From the NCBI RefSeq assembly GCF_003111685.1, contig NZ_CP022195.1, positions 53,531 through 117,530 on the forward strand: a stretch of 64,000 nt of DNA, read 5' to 3'. The notes under the pieces are model-generated. The model was not told where the DNA came from and did not search any database. It saw only the letters and a list, made by a program, of their open reading frames with translations. Made by a program: the position numbers and the translations under genes. Shown in pieces: positions 43,340 through 52,307 of this stretch. The stretch is from Alloyangia pacifica (GTDB lineage: Bacteria > Pseudomonadota > Alphaproteobacteria > Rhodobacterales > Rhodobacteraceae). Each line of letters begins with the position of its first letter. Position 1 is the first letter of the stretch.

Positions 43340-44233
43340 ATGAAGTACCTTTTAGTCAGTACAGCCGCGCTGGCGCTCCTGGCAGCCTGCAGCGACGGCA
43401 AGACCAGCGCCCGCAGCAGCCACTCCAGCGCAGTCACCCCGCTCACCAATTTCACCACCCCCGAAGACGGCACCTACCGCGCCAGCGGCATGGCCGTCTC
43501 CTCGGGGTACACCACCGATGCTTCGGGCAAGGTGCTTTCCTTCGGCACACCCGAGACCGAGACCGACATCACCGCGGACATGACCTACGAGGATGGCCTT
43601 CTGACCGCCGTGACGCTGACCACAAGCAAGGGCACCGTCACTCTCTCCACCGCCGAAGGCGACAGTTTCGACGTCAGCACCGTGCTCAACGGCATCCTTG
43701 CGACAAGTGCTGATGGCGATGTCATGCTGGTGGCCGCGGACCCCACGAAGGGCGGCTACAGCTACCAGACCTTCGGCGCCTGGCAGTCCGGCCTCAACGG
43801 CACCTCGCGCGTGGCGGGAGCCGGGTCGCTGGGCGTGCGCACCTCGGAAAGCCAGATGCCGACCACCGGCACCGCCAGCTATTACGGCGACAGCCTCGGA
43901 CAGGTGGTCACTGGCGACAAGGTGGAAGTGACCACTTCCTACATCGCCGTCGACACCGACTTCGATATGGTCGAGATCTACAGCAGCGACACGGTCACCG
44001 CCGACCCGACCACCGGGGCGATCACCGGCGACCGCTCCGACCTCGACTTCTACACCGCCGGCAGCGTCAGCGGCACCGGCTTCGCGGCGGACATCGACAC
44101 CGGCGTGCTGACCGGCTCGGTCGACGGGCAGTTCTACGGCGACAATGCGCAGGAGGTGGGCGGCACCTTCTCGGGCAGCACCGCCGACAGCACCTACTTC
44201 GGCGGCTTCGGCGCGGTCGACAGCAGCCGCTGA
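43340..44233 (+). CDS. Surface lipoprotein, TbpB/HphA-like barrel (Slam substrate)
   Basis: 297 residues. Lipoprotein signal with lipobox LLAAC (Cys17, MKYLLVSTAALALLAACSDG). The mature protein is Thr/Ser/Gly/Asp-rich, all-beta; the C-terminal ~90 residues (SDLDFYTAGSVSGTGFAADI, VDGQFYGDNAQEVGGTFSGS) match the TbpB-type 8-strand barrel that Slam proteins recognise. Two bases separate it from the Slam gene. It is probably exported to the cell surface or released, where relatives bind transferrin, haem or complement proteins; its ligand here is unknown. Confidence 0.8.
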   Translation: MKYLLVSTAALALLAACSDGKTSARSSHSSAVTPLTNFTTPEDGTYRASGMAVSSGYTTDASGKVLSFGTPETETDITADMTYEDGLLTAVTLTTSKGTVTLSTAEGDSFDVSTVLNGILATSADGDVMLVAADPTKGGYSYQTFGAWQSGLNGTSRVAGAGSLGVRTSESQMPTTGTASYYGDSLGQVVTGDKVEVTTSYIAVDTDFDMVEIYSSDTVTADPTTGAITGDRSDLDFYTAGSVSGTGFAADIDTGVLTGSVDGQFYGDNAQEVGGTFSGSTADSTYFGGFGAVDSSR

Positions 44234-44235
44234 CC

Positions 44236-45522
44236 ATGCTCCGCCCGCCACGGGCCCTGACCACCGTGCTCGCGCTTGCCGCGATGGCGCCGGTGGTCGG
44301 GGCACCGGGGGTGCAGGCCCAGCAGGCCGCCGTCCCTGCCACCGTATCCCCGACCGCCTCCCCTGCCCCGACCCAGATCGAGGCCCGTTTCCAGCAGGCC
44401 CTGGCCGCCCTCGCCGGCGGCCAGCCCGGGGCCGCGGTGCGCCTCCTGCGCGGCTTGCTTGCCGTCGATCCCGGCCTGCTCCGCGTGCGCCTCGAGCTGG
44501 CGCGCGCGCTCTTCGAGGCCGGCGAATATGCCCAATCGCGCGAGCAGTTCCGCATTGTGCTTTCCAGCCCCGACCTGCCCCCGGAGGTGCGCGCCAACGT
44601 GCTGCGCTTCCTGCGCGCCATCGATGAACGCCAGGGGCTGCGCAGCCGCTTCTCCTTTGCCCTGCGCGCCCCCGCGGGGGCCGGACGCAGCTACGACAGC
44701 GACAAGATCGTGACCGATTTCGGCTCCGGTCCCGTGGTTCTGACGATGGACCGCGACGAGGCACCGCTCACCGGGCTCGAGCTTTCGGGCGCGCTCCGCA
44801 AGCAATGGCCGCTGCACGCCCGCCAGGGCGGCGCCCGGCTGACCGGCTACCTTCAGGCCGAGGGCGATCTCTACCAGACCTCCGGAAGTGACTGGGACGA
44901 GCTTGGCGCCGATCTCAGCGCCGGCCTGCAGCTCACATGGCCGCAGACCACCGCCTGGGCCGAGGCCATCGCCGGGACCGACTACTTCGGCGGCGACAAG
45001 CTCGAGGACCGTCTCGGCATCGGGGCCGGCGTCAGCTGGCGCACCGCCTCGGGTCTCACCACCACGCTCGAGGCCGAATGGCTCGACGTCGATCTCGAGC
45101 GCTATCCGGGTATCGACGTGCAGCGCGCCAGCGCCAAGCTCACGGTGATCCGCCCCCTGCGCGGCCGCGCCCAGATCGGCGGCAGCCTGTCGCTGCAGCA
45201 CCAGGAGGCGGAGCGCGACGACCTCTCCTACGACTACGCCGAGTTGCGCCTCGCCGGCCGGGTCGAGGTGGGCGGCGGTTTTCTGCTGGAACCCTCCGCC
45301 TATGCTGCCGCCTACGACCAGATCGGCGCGAACCCGATACTCGGCGAGGCCCGCCACGAGACCGAATACGGGCTCGAGCTGCGGGTCGACAAGACCGACA
45401 CCTTCCTCTTCGGTCGGCTCACCCCCTACGTGCAGATCGAGGCGGCGCGGCGCGAAAGCACTTTCGACGCTTACAGCTACCGCGACCTGCGGCTCAGTGC
45501 CGGGTTGACCAGCGCCTTCTGA
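44236..45522 (+). CDS. Slam outer-membrane translocon (type XI secretion, DUF560)
   Basis: 428 residues. Signal peptide ending VQAQ, an N-terminal TPR segment (residues ~50-130: RFQQALAALAGGQPGAAVRL, RVRLELARALFEAGEYAQSR), then a ~290-residue beta-barrel of about 14 strands ending in LRLSAGLTSAF with C-terminal Phe, as required for BAM insertion. This is the two-domain layout of Slam/DUF560. It starts right after the lipoprotein gene, the usual cargo-translocon pairing. Confidence 0.88.
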   Translation: MLRPPRALTTVLALAAMAPVVGAPGVQAQQAAVPATVSPTASPAPTQIEARFQQALAALAGGQPGAAVRLLRGLLAVDPGLLRVRLELARALFEAGEYAQSREQFRIVLSSPDLPPEVRANVLRFLRAIDERQGLRSRFSFALRAPAGAGRSYDSDKIVTDFGSGPVVLTMDRDEAPLTGLELSGALRKQWPLHARQGGARLTGYLQAEGDLYQTSGSDWDELGADLSAGLQLTWPQTTAWAEAIAGTDYFGGDKLEDRLGIGAGVSWRTASGLTTTLEAEWLDVDLERYPGIDVQRASAKLTVIRPLRGRAQIGGSLSLQHQEAERDDLSYDYAELRLAGRVEVGGGFLLEPSAYAAAYDQIGANPILGEARHETEYGLELRVDKTDTFLFGRLTPYVQIEAARRESTFDAYSYRDLRLSAGLTSAF

Positions 45523-45558
45523 CCGCGGCCCGCTCCGTCCGGAGGGGCCGCGCCCCCC

Positions 45559-47220
45559 CTACCCCGCGACGGCCTTCATCCAGGCGCTCATCTCGCGCAG
45601 CCGGTCTTCGGCGGCGCTGCCGAAGCCGATGGCGTGCAGGTAGTCGCGCACCAGCCCTTTGCCGGAATCGACCTCCACCGCGACCCCGGCGGACCGAAGC
45701 GCCTCGGCATAGGCGATGCCGCTGTCACGCAGCGGGTCGTGCTCGGCCAGCGCCAGGTAGGCCTGCGGCAACCCTGCGTGATCCCGCGCCAGCAAAGGCG
45801 AGATCAGCGGATCGCTCAGCCGCCGCGTGGTGTCTGGGCAATATTGCGCATGCGCCGACAAAAGCTGCGCCAGCGTCCAGAGCGGGCCTTCGGCATATTC
45901 CATGCAGGAGGGCCGCGTCGTGTCGAAATCGCAGACCGGGTAGATCAGCAGCTGCGCCGACAGCTTCACCCCGGCATCGCGGCAGATCAGCGTTGCGGCG
46001 GCGGCAAGGTTGGCCCCTGCCCCGTCGCCGCCGATCGACAGCCGCTCCGGGTCCAGCCCCAGCGTCCCGGCATGATCGCGCGCCCAGCCGAGCACGGCCG
46101 GTATCTGCTCCAGCGCCGCGGGATAGGTCTGTTCGGGCGCCAGCGCGTAATCCACCGAGATCACCAGATGCCCGGACCAGGCGGCGAGCCGCGCGGTGAT
46201 GTTCCAATGGGTCTCGGGGCTGCCCTGCCGCCAGGCACCGCCGTGCAGGAACACCATCCCCGGCAGCGGCTCGGAGCCCGGGGGGCGGAACAGCCGCACC
46301 CGCACGGGCCCGCGGTCCGTGTCAATCCAATGCTCCTCGTCGGTCTCCACCCCCTCGGGGCTCGGCAGCCGCAACGAGCGCGAAACGGATTCGAAATGCA
46401 GCCGCCGCGTTGCCGCATCGCCTTCGGTCGGCAGCGTCGCCCAGGTGGCATCCCAGGTCTCGCGGAAGCGGTAGATGTCGGGATGGATGGCCCGCGCCTC
46501 GGCGATCGGCTTGGTCGAGGCCTCCTCGACGGACAGCCCCGGCTTCATCACGAAGCGCAGCAGCATGTCGCCGACGTGGCGGCGCAGTTGTTGCTGCCCC
46601 TTGGGCTCGAAGAGCGCGGTGCCGAAGAGGCTGGAGAAGGTCGCGCGGTTGGCAACGTTGAAGATCGCCAGTGCCGAGATGTGCCAATGCAGCTCGATCG
46701 CGGTGAGCCCGCGGCGGAACAGCCCCTCGGCGCAGCCGCGCTGGTAGATCTCGTCGAGCAGCCGGATCGCCGAGATGTTCTGGCCCGACAGGTCGCCCGC
46801 CTTCTTCATGTGGCGCGCCTTGTGCATGTTCTCGACCATCACCAGCCGCACGAAATCCTCGTGCGAGGCATGATGGTCGAAGGTGAATTCCGCCAGCCGC
46901 CGCAGCGCCTCGACCGGGTGCAGGCTGGCCAGCTCCAGCTCGTCCTCGGCCGCCCGCATCTGCGCATAGGCATCCTCGAGCACCGCGCGGTAGAGCCCTT
47001 CCTTGTCGCCGAAGTAATAATAGATCATCCGCTTGGAGGTCTCGGTGCCCGCCGCGATCTCGTCGATCTTCGCCCCGGTCAGCCCATGCGCCACGAAGGC
47101 CTTGCGGGCCACCTCGAGGATGTTCGCCCGCACCGCTTCGGGATTCTGCTTCCAGTGGCGACGTGCCGCCCCAGTGTCGTCGGATGCCGGACCGGAATTC
47201 GTCACGATGCTCTCCTCCAT
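45559..47220 (-). CDS. TetR-type regulator fused to HSL-family alpha/beta-hydrolase lacking the nucleophile Ser
   Basis: 553 residues from the ATG at 47218-47220. Residues ~20-230: TetR domain (NILEVARKAFVAHGLTGAKI, TSKRMIYYYFGDKEGLYRAV and a helical ligand region). Residues ~240-553: hormone-sensitive-lipase fold with oxyanion-hole HGGAW (~325), SIGGDGAGANLAAA (~395) where the family has GDSAG, Asp in LALAEHDPLRD (~490) and a His in RDYLHAIGFG (~527). The Ser-to-Gly change at the nucleophile elbow suggests a ligand-binding rather than hydrolytic role. The ORF is continuous with uniform codon use, so the fusion is real in this sequence. Confidence 0.85.
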   Translation of the reverse strand: MEESIVTNSGPASDDTGAARRHWKQNPEAVRANILEVARKAFVAHGLTGAKIDEIAAGTETSKRMIYYYFGDKEGLYRAVLEDAYAQMRAAEDELELASLHPVEALRRLAEFTFDHHASHEDFVRLVMVENMHKARHMKKAGDLSGQNISAIRLLDEIYQRGCAEGLFRRGLTAIELHWHISALAIFNVANRATFSSLFGTALFEPKGQQQLRRHVGDMLLRFVMKPGLSVEEASTKPIAEARAIHPDIYRFRETWDATWATLPTEGDAATRRLHFESVSRSLRLPSPEGVETDEEHWIDTDRGPVRVRLFRPPGSEPLPGMVFLHGGAWRQGSPETHWNITARLAAWSGHLVISVDYALAPEQTYPAALEQIPAVLGWARDHAGTLGLDPERLSIGGDGAGANLAAAATLICRDAGVKLSAQLLIYPVCDFDTTRPSCMEYAEGPLWTLAQLLSAHAQYCPDTTRRLSDPLISPLLARDHAGLPQAYLALAEHDPLRDSGIAYAEALRSAGVAVEVDSGKGLVRDYLHAIGFGSAAEDRLREMSAWMKAVAG

Positions 47221-47364
47221 GTAATCACTCCGCTCGAAAACTTCGGGAGCCGCGCCCGCCTCTCGACCGCTCCGGCGCCGCGCCCCGAGACAATCCTCGA
47301 GACATGCAAATGCCGATGCGTGTGACGCCGCCCCGTACCCGCGCCGCAAGGCGCCAAAAAAATT

Positions 47365-47378
47365 TGTTCAATTAAACA
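47365..47378. promoter_or_regulatory. AT-rich imperfect palindrome upstream of the TetR fusion gene
   Basis: TGTTCAATTAAACA (12 of 14 positions symmetric) stands 145 bp before the fusion gene, in the only AT-rich patch of the 430-bp interval 47221-47650, with a second GTTCAAAA nearby. It is a possible operator for autoregulation. The rest of the interval shows no gene. Confidence 0.35.
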
Positions 47379-47650
47379 GATCGTTCAAAATCATCACGGC
47401 CTTCGGACGGGGGCCGATGACCGAAACCGGCACGACCCCTGCCCTATGTCCAATGACACGTCCCACGGTATAGTGATTTGCGAGCCACGTCACGACCCGA
47501 GGTGGCCCTGCCGTGTCAAAGGAACTCCGGCGAACATTGTTGCACCGCCGGACCGTCGGGATTCGTCCAACACCGCCCGAGACTTGGGCGCCACGCGTCG
47601 GGATAGGCCAAAATGCGGCGCCCTTGCGCTCCCGAACCGGCCCCCCTGCC

Positions 47651-49168
47651 CTATTGGACCGGGCGCCGTTCATCCTCGAGCGCCGCCTTGCCGGACAGCG
47701 CCCAGCGAGTCAGCGGCCACGAGAGCCCGATCAACACCAGCCCGGCGATCGCGCTGCCGAAGAAGAGCTGGTTGAACAGGCCGGGCAGCGCCGAGGGGCT
47801 CTCGGTGTCCATGCCCGCCGCGAGCAGCCCCGCGAGCAGGTTGCCGAGCGAGGCGGCGAGGAACCAAAAGCCCATCATCTGGCTGACGAACCGCTCGGGT
47901 GCGAGCCGCGAGAAGGTCGATAGCCCCACCGGGCTCAGCAGCAACTCGGCGCAGGTGTGGATGAAGAACGTGCCGACGAGGAACAGCGCCGAGACCTTGG
48001 CCCCGGTCATCGCGATCTGCGCCGCCGGCACGAGGATCCAAAAGCCCAGCCCCACCAGCACCAGCGCCAGCCCGAACTTGACGAAGACCGAGATCTCCCA
48101 GCCCCGGTCCTGCGCCCGGGTCCAGAACCAGGCAAACAGCGGCGTCAGCAGGATGATGAACGCAGGGTTGAGGTTCTGGAACCACGAGGCGGGCACCTCG
48201 AAGCCCAGAAGGTCGCGGCGGGTCAGCTCTGCGGCGAAGATCGACAACGACGAGCCGGCCTGCTCGAAGCGCGACCAGAAGACCGCCGCGGCGACGAAGA
48301 GCACGGCGAGCACGATCATCCGCTTCTTTTCGTCCTTCGACAGGTCCCCGGCGATGTAGATGTTGAGAAAGAAGCCCACCGCCACCGTCACGATCAGCAC
48401 GCCGGTCGCCTGCGCCACCCCCGCCGCGCTGGTCACCTCGATCACCCCGGTGCCAATGAGCAGCGCCAGGATCACCACCACGGCGCCGGTGATCCCGAGG
48501 CTCACCCGGCGGTCGCGCCGGTGCGTCGCCGCATCCACCACCTTGGGCGGCGGCCGCTCGCCCTTGCCGCGCAGCGAGCGCCGACCGGCATAGAGGAAAT
48601 TGAGCAGCCCGATCGCCATGGCCACCGCCGCGGCGCCGAAGCCCCAGTGCCAGCCCCAGACCTCGCCGAGATAGCCCGCGACGAAGCCGCCGAGGATCGC
48701 GCCGACGTTGATGCCCATGTAGAAGAACGAAAAGCCCGCATCGCGCCCGCCGACGTCCTCCTTGGGGTAGAGCTCGCCGACCATGGTCGAGATATTGGGC
48801 TTCAGCAGCCCCGTCCCCAGCGCGATACACGACAGCCCGGCAAGGAATACCCAGGCGGTTGCGCCCGAGATCGCGAGCAGGATGTGTCCGACAATGATCA
48901 CCACGCCGCCTGCCGCCACCGCCTTGCGCGCGCCCCAGAACCGGTCTGCCACCCAGCCGCCCGGCAAGGCGAGGATGTAGACCGCTGCCGTGTAGATGCC
49001 GTAGATCGCCACCGCTTCCGCGGTGTCCAGCCCCATCCCGCCGGTCTCCACCGCATCGACGAGATACAGCACGAGGATGGCCCGCATGCCGTAGAAGCTG
49101 AAACGTTCCCACATCTCGACGAGGAAGAGCGCGGGCAATCCGGCGGGGTATCTGGACAATCTGGACAT
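47651..49168 (-). CDS. Proton-dependent oligopeptide transporter (POT/PTR2 family)
   Basis: 505 residues from the ATG at 49166-49168 (GAGGG upstream). POT signatures: EMWERFSFYGMRAILVLYLV (ExxERFxYYG type), DAGFSFFYMGINVGAILGGF in the PTR2 region, and LSPVGLSTFSRLAPERFVSQ. Twelve to fourteen hydrophobic helices. It imports di- and tripeptides with protons. It is separated from the partition region by the palindrome array, and no linked peptidase is present. Confidence 0.93.
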   Translation of the reverse strand: MSRLSRYPAGLPALFLVEMWERFSFYGMRAILVLYLVDAVETGGMGLDTAEAVAIYGIYTAAVYILALPGGWVADRFWGARKAVAAGGVVIIVGHILLAISGATAWVFLAGLSCIALGTGLLKPNISTMVGELYPKEDVGGRDAGFSFFYMGINVGAILGGFVAGYLGEVWGWHWGFGAAAVAMAIGLLNFLYAGRRSLRGKGERPPPKVVDAATHRRDRRVSLGITGAVVVILALLIGTGVIEVTSAAGVAQATGVLIVTVAVGFFLNIYIAGDLSKDEKKRMIVLAVLFVAAAVFWSRFEQAGSSLSIFAAELTRRDLLGFEVPASWFQNLNPAFIILLTPLFAWFWTRAQDRGWEISVFVKFGLALVLVGLGFWILVPAAQIAMTGAKVSALFLVGTFFIHTCAELLLSPVGLSTFSRLAPERFVSQMMGFWFLAASLGNLLAGLLAAGMDTESPSALPGLFNQLFFGSAIAGLVLIGLSWPLTRWALSGKAALEDERRPVQ

Positions 49169-49335
49169 CAAGGGCCCTCGATGCAGTCAATATTTCATTG
49201 ATAGCGCGATTTTCCCTTCGGCGGGTGAGATTTGGCGGCAACTCGCCTCCTGCGAGCGGCAGCTTGCCGACCCGGCGCCCGGGACTGCGGTAGATATTTA
49301 ACATAATACTAATATAGGTCCGTGGCGGAGACCCG

Positions 49336-49851
49336 CTGTCCCCGCGGGGACAGGGTCGCGAGCGCGGCGGCCATACGCCCTCAGCAAGGCTGTCCCGGCG
49401 GGGACAGATGCGCAGCTGGCCATGGCATTATCCCGGGGTGTCCCCGCGGGGACACGTTCGATGCGACACCCGCAGGCAGGTCCGCACGCATGCAAAAGCG
49501 CCTGTCCCCGCGGGGACAGGACCACAAACGCGGCGGCCAAATGCCCTCGGCAAGTCTGTCCCCGCGGGGACAGACGCGCGGACGGCCATGGCGATATCCC
49601 AGCCTGTCCCCGCGGGGACAGCTTTGATGCAACATCCGCAGGCAGGTCCGCCGCCATTCAAAAGTCCCTGTCCCCGCGGGGACAGGGACACAAACGCGGC
49701 GCCCACCCGCCCTCGGCAAGGCTGTCCCCGCGGGGACAGATGCGCGGCTGGCCGTGGCGACATCCCGGCGTGTCCCCGCGGGGACAGCGTCGGTGCGGCG
49801 GCCGCTTGCTGGACAGCGGGCACGAAAAAGCCCCTGTCCCCGCGGGGACAG
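49336..49851. repeat. Array of ten CTGTCCCCGCGGGGACAG palindromes in a 166-bp higher-order repeat
   Basis: Palindromes start at 49336, 49390, 49438, 49502, 49556, 49604, 49668, 49722, 49770 and 49834. Nine have the perfect core GTCCCCGCGGGGAC; the one at 49390 has one mismatch. The spacing is 54-48-64 repeated exactly three times, and the spacers are also homologous (e.g. GCCCTC.GCAAG and CCGCAGGCAGGTCCG recur), so the array is three diverged copies of a 166-bp unit. Lying directly downstream of parB, these are very likely ParB-binding centromere sites (parS). Confidence 0.85.
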
Positions 49852-49882
49852 GGGCGCGGCCCTGCTGCCGATGTGCCGCGCG

Positions 49883-50998
49883 TCAGTCGTCGAGCGCTGC
49901 CATGAAGGCGGCAACCGCGGCCTCGAGCCGGTGGCGGTCGATGCTAGAGAAATCGCGTTCCATGGCCAGCTCGACCTTGCCGTCGCGCGCCGCGCAGCGG
50001 ACTGTCCCCGCGGGGACAGTGCAGCGCAAGGTGGTCTTGGCCGCGGCATTGGCCGAGCTGCCCTTCGGTTTCGGGCCGGCCTTGGGCGCGCTCTTCAGCG
50101 CGTCGGCGAGCCGTGCAACCTCGTAGTCGGACGAGACCTCGCCCTGCCCCGACAGCATCTCGCGCAGCCCGTCGGTGAAGCCCTCCTCGTCGCCCATGCG
50201 CTTGACCAGGTCGAGACCCAGCTTGCGCGGGATCGCCTCGGCGTGGTGCAGATCGTCGCCCAGCTCCTCGAGCAGCGTGGCGAAATGGCGGATGTAGCTG
50301 CGCTTCTGCCGGCCAGCTGAGGCGTAGAGCAGGGTGATCGCCTCTTCGATGTCGGTAGTCTCGGTGTTGGGATCGCGGGCGAAGCTGAGCGCCAGCTGCG
50401 CCATCTCGGCAAAGGAGATGCCGCGGCGCACAAGGTTCTCGTCGACCATCTTGCGATAGAGGCCGACCAGCGCCTCGCCCGAGGCAACCAGCCCCGCGGG
50501 GATGCGCGCATAGGCCTCGTCACCGGTCTCGGCATAGAGCTCGCGATAGGCCGACAGACGCCGGAAGCCCTGGACCAGCTCGTAGTGGTCGTCCACCGGC
50601 TCGACACGGATCGGGTTCGACAGGCCGACCTCGCGGATCGAGGCCTTCAGCTCCTCGATCTCGGGGTCGGGCCCGCCGGCGCGGTCGCGGGTCAGCTTGG
50701 TGGTCAGCACCGCGTCGATCGGTACGAGATCGGTGATCAGCCCGGCGCGCTTCAGCCGGACGTAATCATGCGCCAGCCGGTCGTTCTCTTCGCGGATGGC
50801 GCGCTCGGCTTCGGCGCGGTCACGCAGCGCCTCGGCGTTTTCCGAGATCGCCGCCGCCATCGGTCCCCGCCGGGACGCGCCCGGCTTGGCCCGGCCGCCG
50901 CCGGTGTAATAGCCCTCGGGGCCGCGCGGAAACTCTTCCTCCGCCGGCGCCTCCGTCCCCGCGGGGAAGTCGATGTCGAAACCGCGTCGCTTGCTCAT
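49883..50998 (-). CDS. parB: Plasmid partition protein ParB
   Basis: 371 residues. ParB/Spo0J features: N-terminal ParA-contact region, the ParB-N domain (LVPIDAVLTTKLTRDRAGGP, IREVGLSNPIRVEPVDDHYE, LVQGFRRLSAYRELY), then a helix-turn-helix (RRGISFAEMAQLALSFARDP, GRQKRSYIRHFATLLEELGD). The C-terminal part includes an encoded palindrome (TVPAGTV, DNA 50001-50020). Its ATG overlaps the parA stop by ATGA. It binds the surrounding palindromes in all likelihood. Confidence 0.93.
   Translation of the reverse strand: MSKRRGFDIDFPAGTEAPAEEEFPRGPEGYYTGGGRAKPGASRRGPMAAAISENAEALRDRAEAERAIREENDRLAHDYVRLKRAGLITDLVPIDAVLTTKLTRDRAGGPDPEIEELKASIREVGLSNPIRVEPVDDHYELVQGFRRLSAYRELYAETGDEAYARIPAGLVASGEALVGLYRKMVDENLVRRGISFAEMAQLALSFARDPNTETTDIEEAITLLYASAGRQKRSYIRHFATLLEELGDDLHHAEAIPRKLGLDLVKRMGDEEGFTDGLREMLSGQGEVSSDYEVARLADALKSAPKAGPKPKGSSANAAAKTTLRCTVPAGTVRCAARDGKVELAMERDFSSIDRHRLEAAVAAFMAALDD
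50002..50019. repeat. parS-like palindrome inside parB
   Basis: A full copy, extended to a perfect 20-bp palindrome ACTGTCCCCGCGGGGACAGT at 50001-50020, sits within the 3' part of parB. A weaker copy (GTCCCCGCGGGGAA, 50954-50967) lies at the start of parB. Binding here could couple ParB level to partition-complex assembly. Confidence 0.75.
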
Positions 50999-52299
50999 GC
51001 CTCATCCTCCAGCTTGTCCCAGGCCGCTTGGACGTGGGTGCGGAATTCCTCGTAGGCGCGATCGAAGGAGGCGCGCGCCCGGCGCCAGGTTTCCCGCGTC
51101 ATCTCGCGGTAGTCGATCTCGTAGATCGAGCTCAGGAAGCGCCCGGACTGTTCGACCGCGCGGGTCATCTCGATCGGGTGCTCGGTCATTCTTTCATCCC
51201 AGACCTTTTGGAAGGCTTGACGCATCGCGCGGTGCAGCTCGTTGCCGGTCTCGTAGCGGGTGAGCAGGAAGCGCACGTCGAGAAACGCCTTGGGCAAAGT
51301 GAGTGTCCCCGCGGGGACAACCCCCTCGAAGCCCGACAGATCGCCGAGCGCCTCGGAGAGCTGGCCGATGAAGGAGGTGGTGGAGTCGTATTCCCAGTAG
51401 CCCGGCCCCGAGGGGATATAGAGCATGTCGGCAGCAAAGACCGCGTTCATGCTCTGGTAGCCGATGGCGGGCGGGCAGTCGAAGATCACCAGGTCGTAGG
51501 CGTCGGGCGGCAGGCTGTCGAGATAGCGGCTGACCGCGGCGAAGAAGGACCACTCGGGGTTGAGGTGCCGGTACTGCGCGCTGGCGAACTCGACGAAGGC
51601 GGCGTTGGCGCAAGAGGGGATGACATCTATCGTCGGCCAGGAGGTCGGCTTGATGAAGTCGGCGGCGCGCAGGTCGCGCAGGCCCATCGAGGTAATCGCC
51701 TCGGGCAGCTTGCGCTGGGGCAGGGCGGAGCCGCTCTCGGCCCCGCGGGTTGCGGCGTTCATCCGCTCGGTCTCGCGGATCAGGTCGCGGGCCATGATGC
51801 CCCAGACGGTGTATTCCTCGGTGACGTCCGAAAGGCCCATGGAGTGGCTGAGCGTCGCCTGCGGGTCGAAGTCGACGCAGAGCACCCGGTAGCCGTCAAG
51901 CGCGGCGGCATGGGCAAAGTGCAGCGCCACCGTGGACTTGCCGGCGCCGCCCTTGAAGTTGGAAATGGCGACGCGGAAGGCCCGCTTCTTCGCCGGGCGG
52001 TAGGGCATCAGGCTCTTGCGGTTGACCTTCAGCTTGCGGCGGATCTCGTTGATCTCTTCGAGCGAGTACCAGCGCTGGCGGCCGTCCTCTTCCACCAGGC
52101 CCTGCGGCAGGTGCGGGTCGGCGGCCATGCGTCCCCGCAGGGTCGACTGGTTCACCTGCAGGATCAGCTCGGCGACCTCCCAGCTCGAGAAGCGGCGCAG
52201 GGTCTTTTCCATCTCGGGCGAGAAGGTCTGCTGCCGGATCCATCCCTGCATCTTCAGCGATTGCGCCTGCAGCCGCGCAAGGTCTTCATGTGTAAACAT
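50995..52299 (-). CDS. parA: Plasmid partition ATPase ParA
   Basis: 434 residues. An N-terminal winged-helix-like region (residues ~35-95, FSSWEVAELILQVNQSTLRG, RWYSLEEINEIRRKL) precedes the deviant Walker A FKGGAGKST (116-123), A' in VDFDPQATLSH and Walker B LVIFDCPPAIGY. This long, type-Ia arrangement binds DNA and autoregulates. A parS-like palindrome (51303-51320) is inside the gene and five more lie just upstream. It is first in the parA-parB operon, divergent from the replicase gene. Confidence 0.94.
   Translation of the reverse strand: MFTHEDLARLQAQSLKMQGWIRQQTFSPEMEKTLRRFSSWEVAELILQVNQSTLRGRMAADPHLPQGLVEEDGRQRWYSLEEINEIRRKLKVNRKSLMPYRPAKKRAFRVAISNFKGGAGKSTVALHFAHAAALDGYRVLCVDFDPQATLSHSMGLSDVTEEYTVWGIMARDLIRETERMNAATRGAESGSALPQRKLPEAITSMGLRDLRAADFIKPTSWPTIDVIPSCANAAFVEFASAQYRHLNPEWSFFAAVSRYLDSLPPDAYDLVIFDCPPAIGYQSMNAVFAADMLYIPSGPGYWEYDSTTSFIGQLSEALGDLSGFEGVVPAGTLTLPKAFLDVRFLLTRYETGNELHRAMRQAFQKVWDERMTEHPIEMTRAVEQSGRFLSSIYEIDYREMTRETWRRARASFDRAYEEFRTHVQAAWDKLEDEA
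51303..51320. repeat. parS-like palindrome inside parA
   Basis: GTGTCCCCGCGGGGACAA with a perfect 14-bp core, encoding VVPAGTL on the minus strand. It lies about 1.3 kb from the array after parB and 1.0 kb from the cluster before parA, so palindromes span the whole operon. Confidence 0.75.
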
Positions 52300-52307
52300 C
52301 CTGCCTC

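Noticed and set aside
49336..49851. CRISPR-like regularly spaced repeats
   Set aside because: The repeats are perfect short palindromes, the spacers are homologous to each other and of three fixed lengths, copies occur inside parA and parB, and no cas genes are present.
49360..49860. Overlapping frames rich in SPRGQ/CPRGD/VPAGT repeats on both strands
   Set aside because: They are translations of the palindrome array in different frames, without start sites or codon bias.
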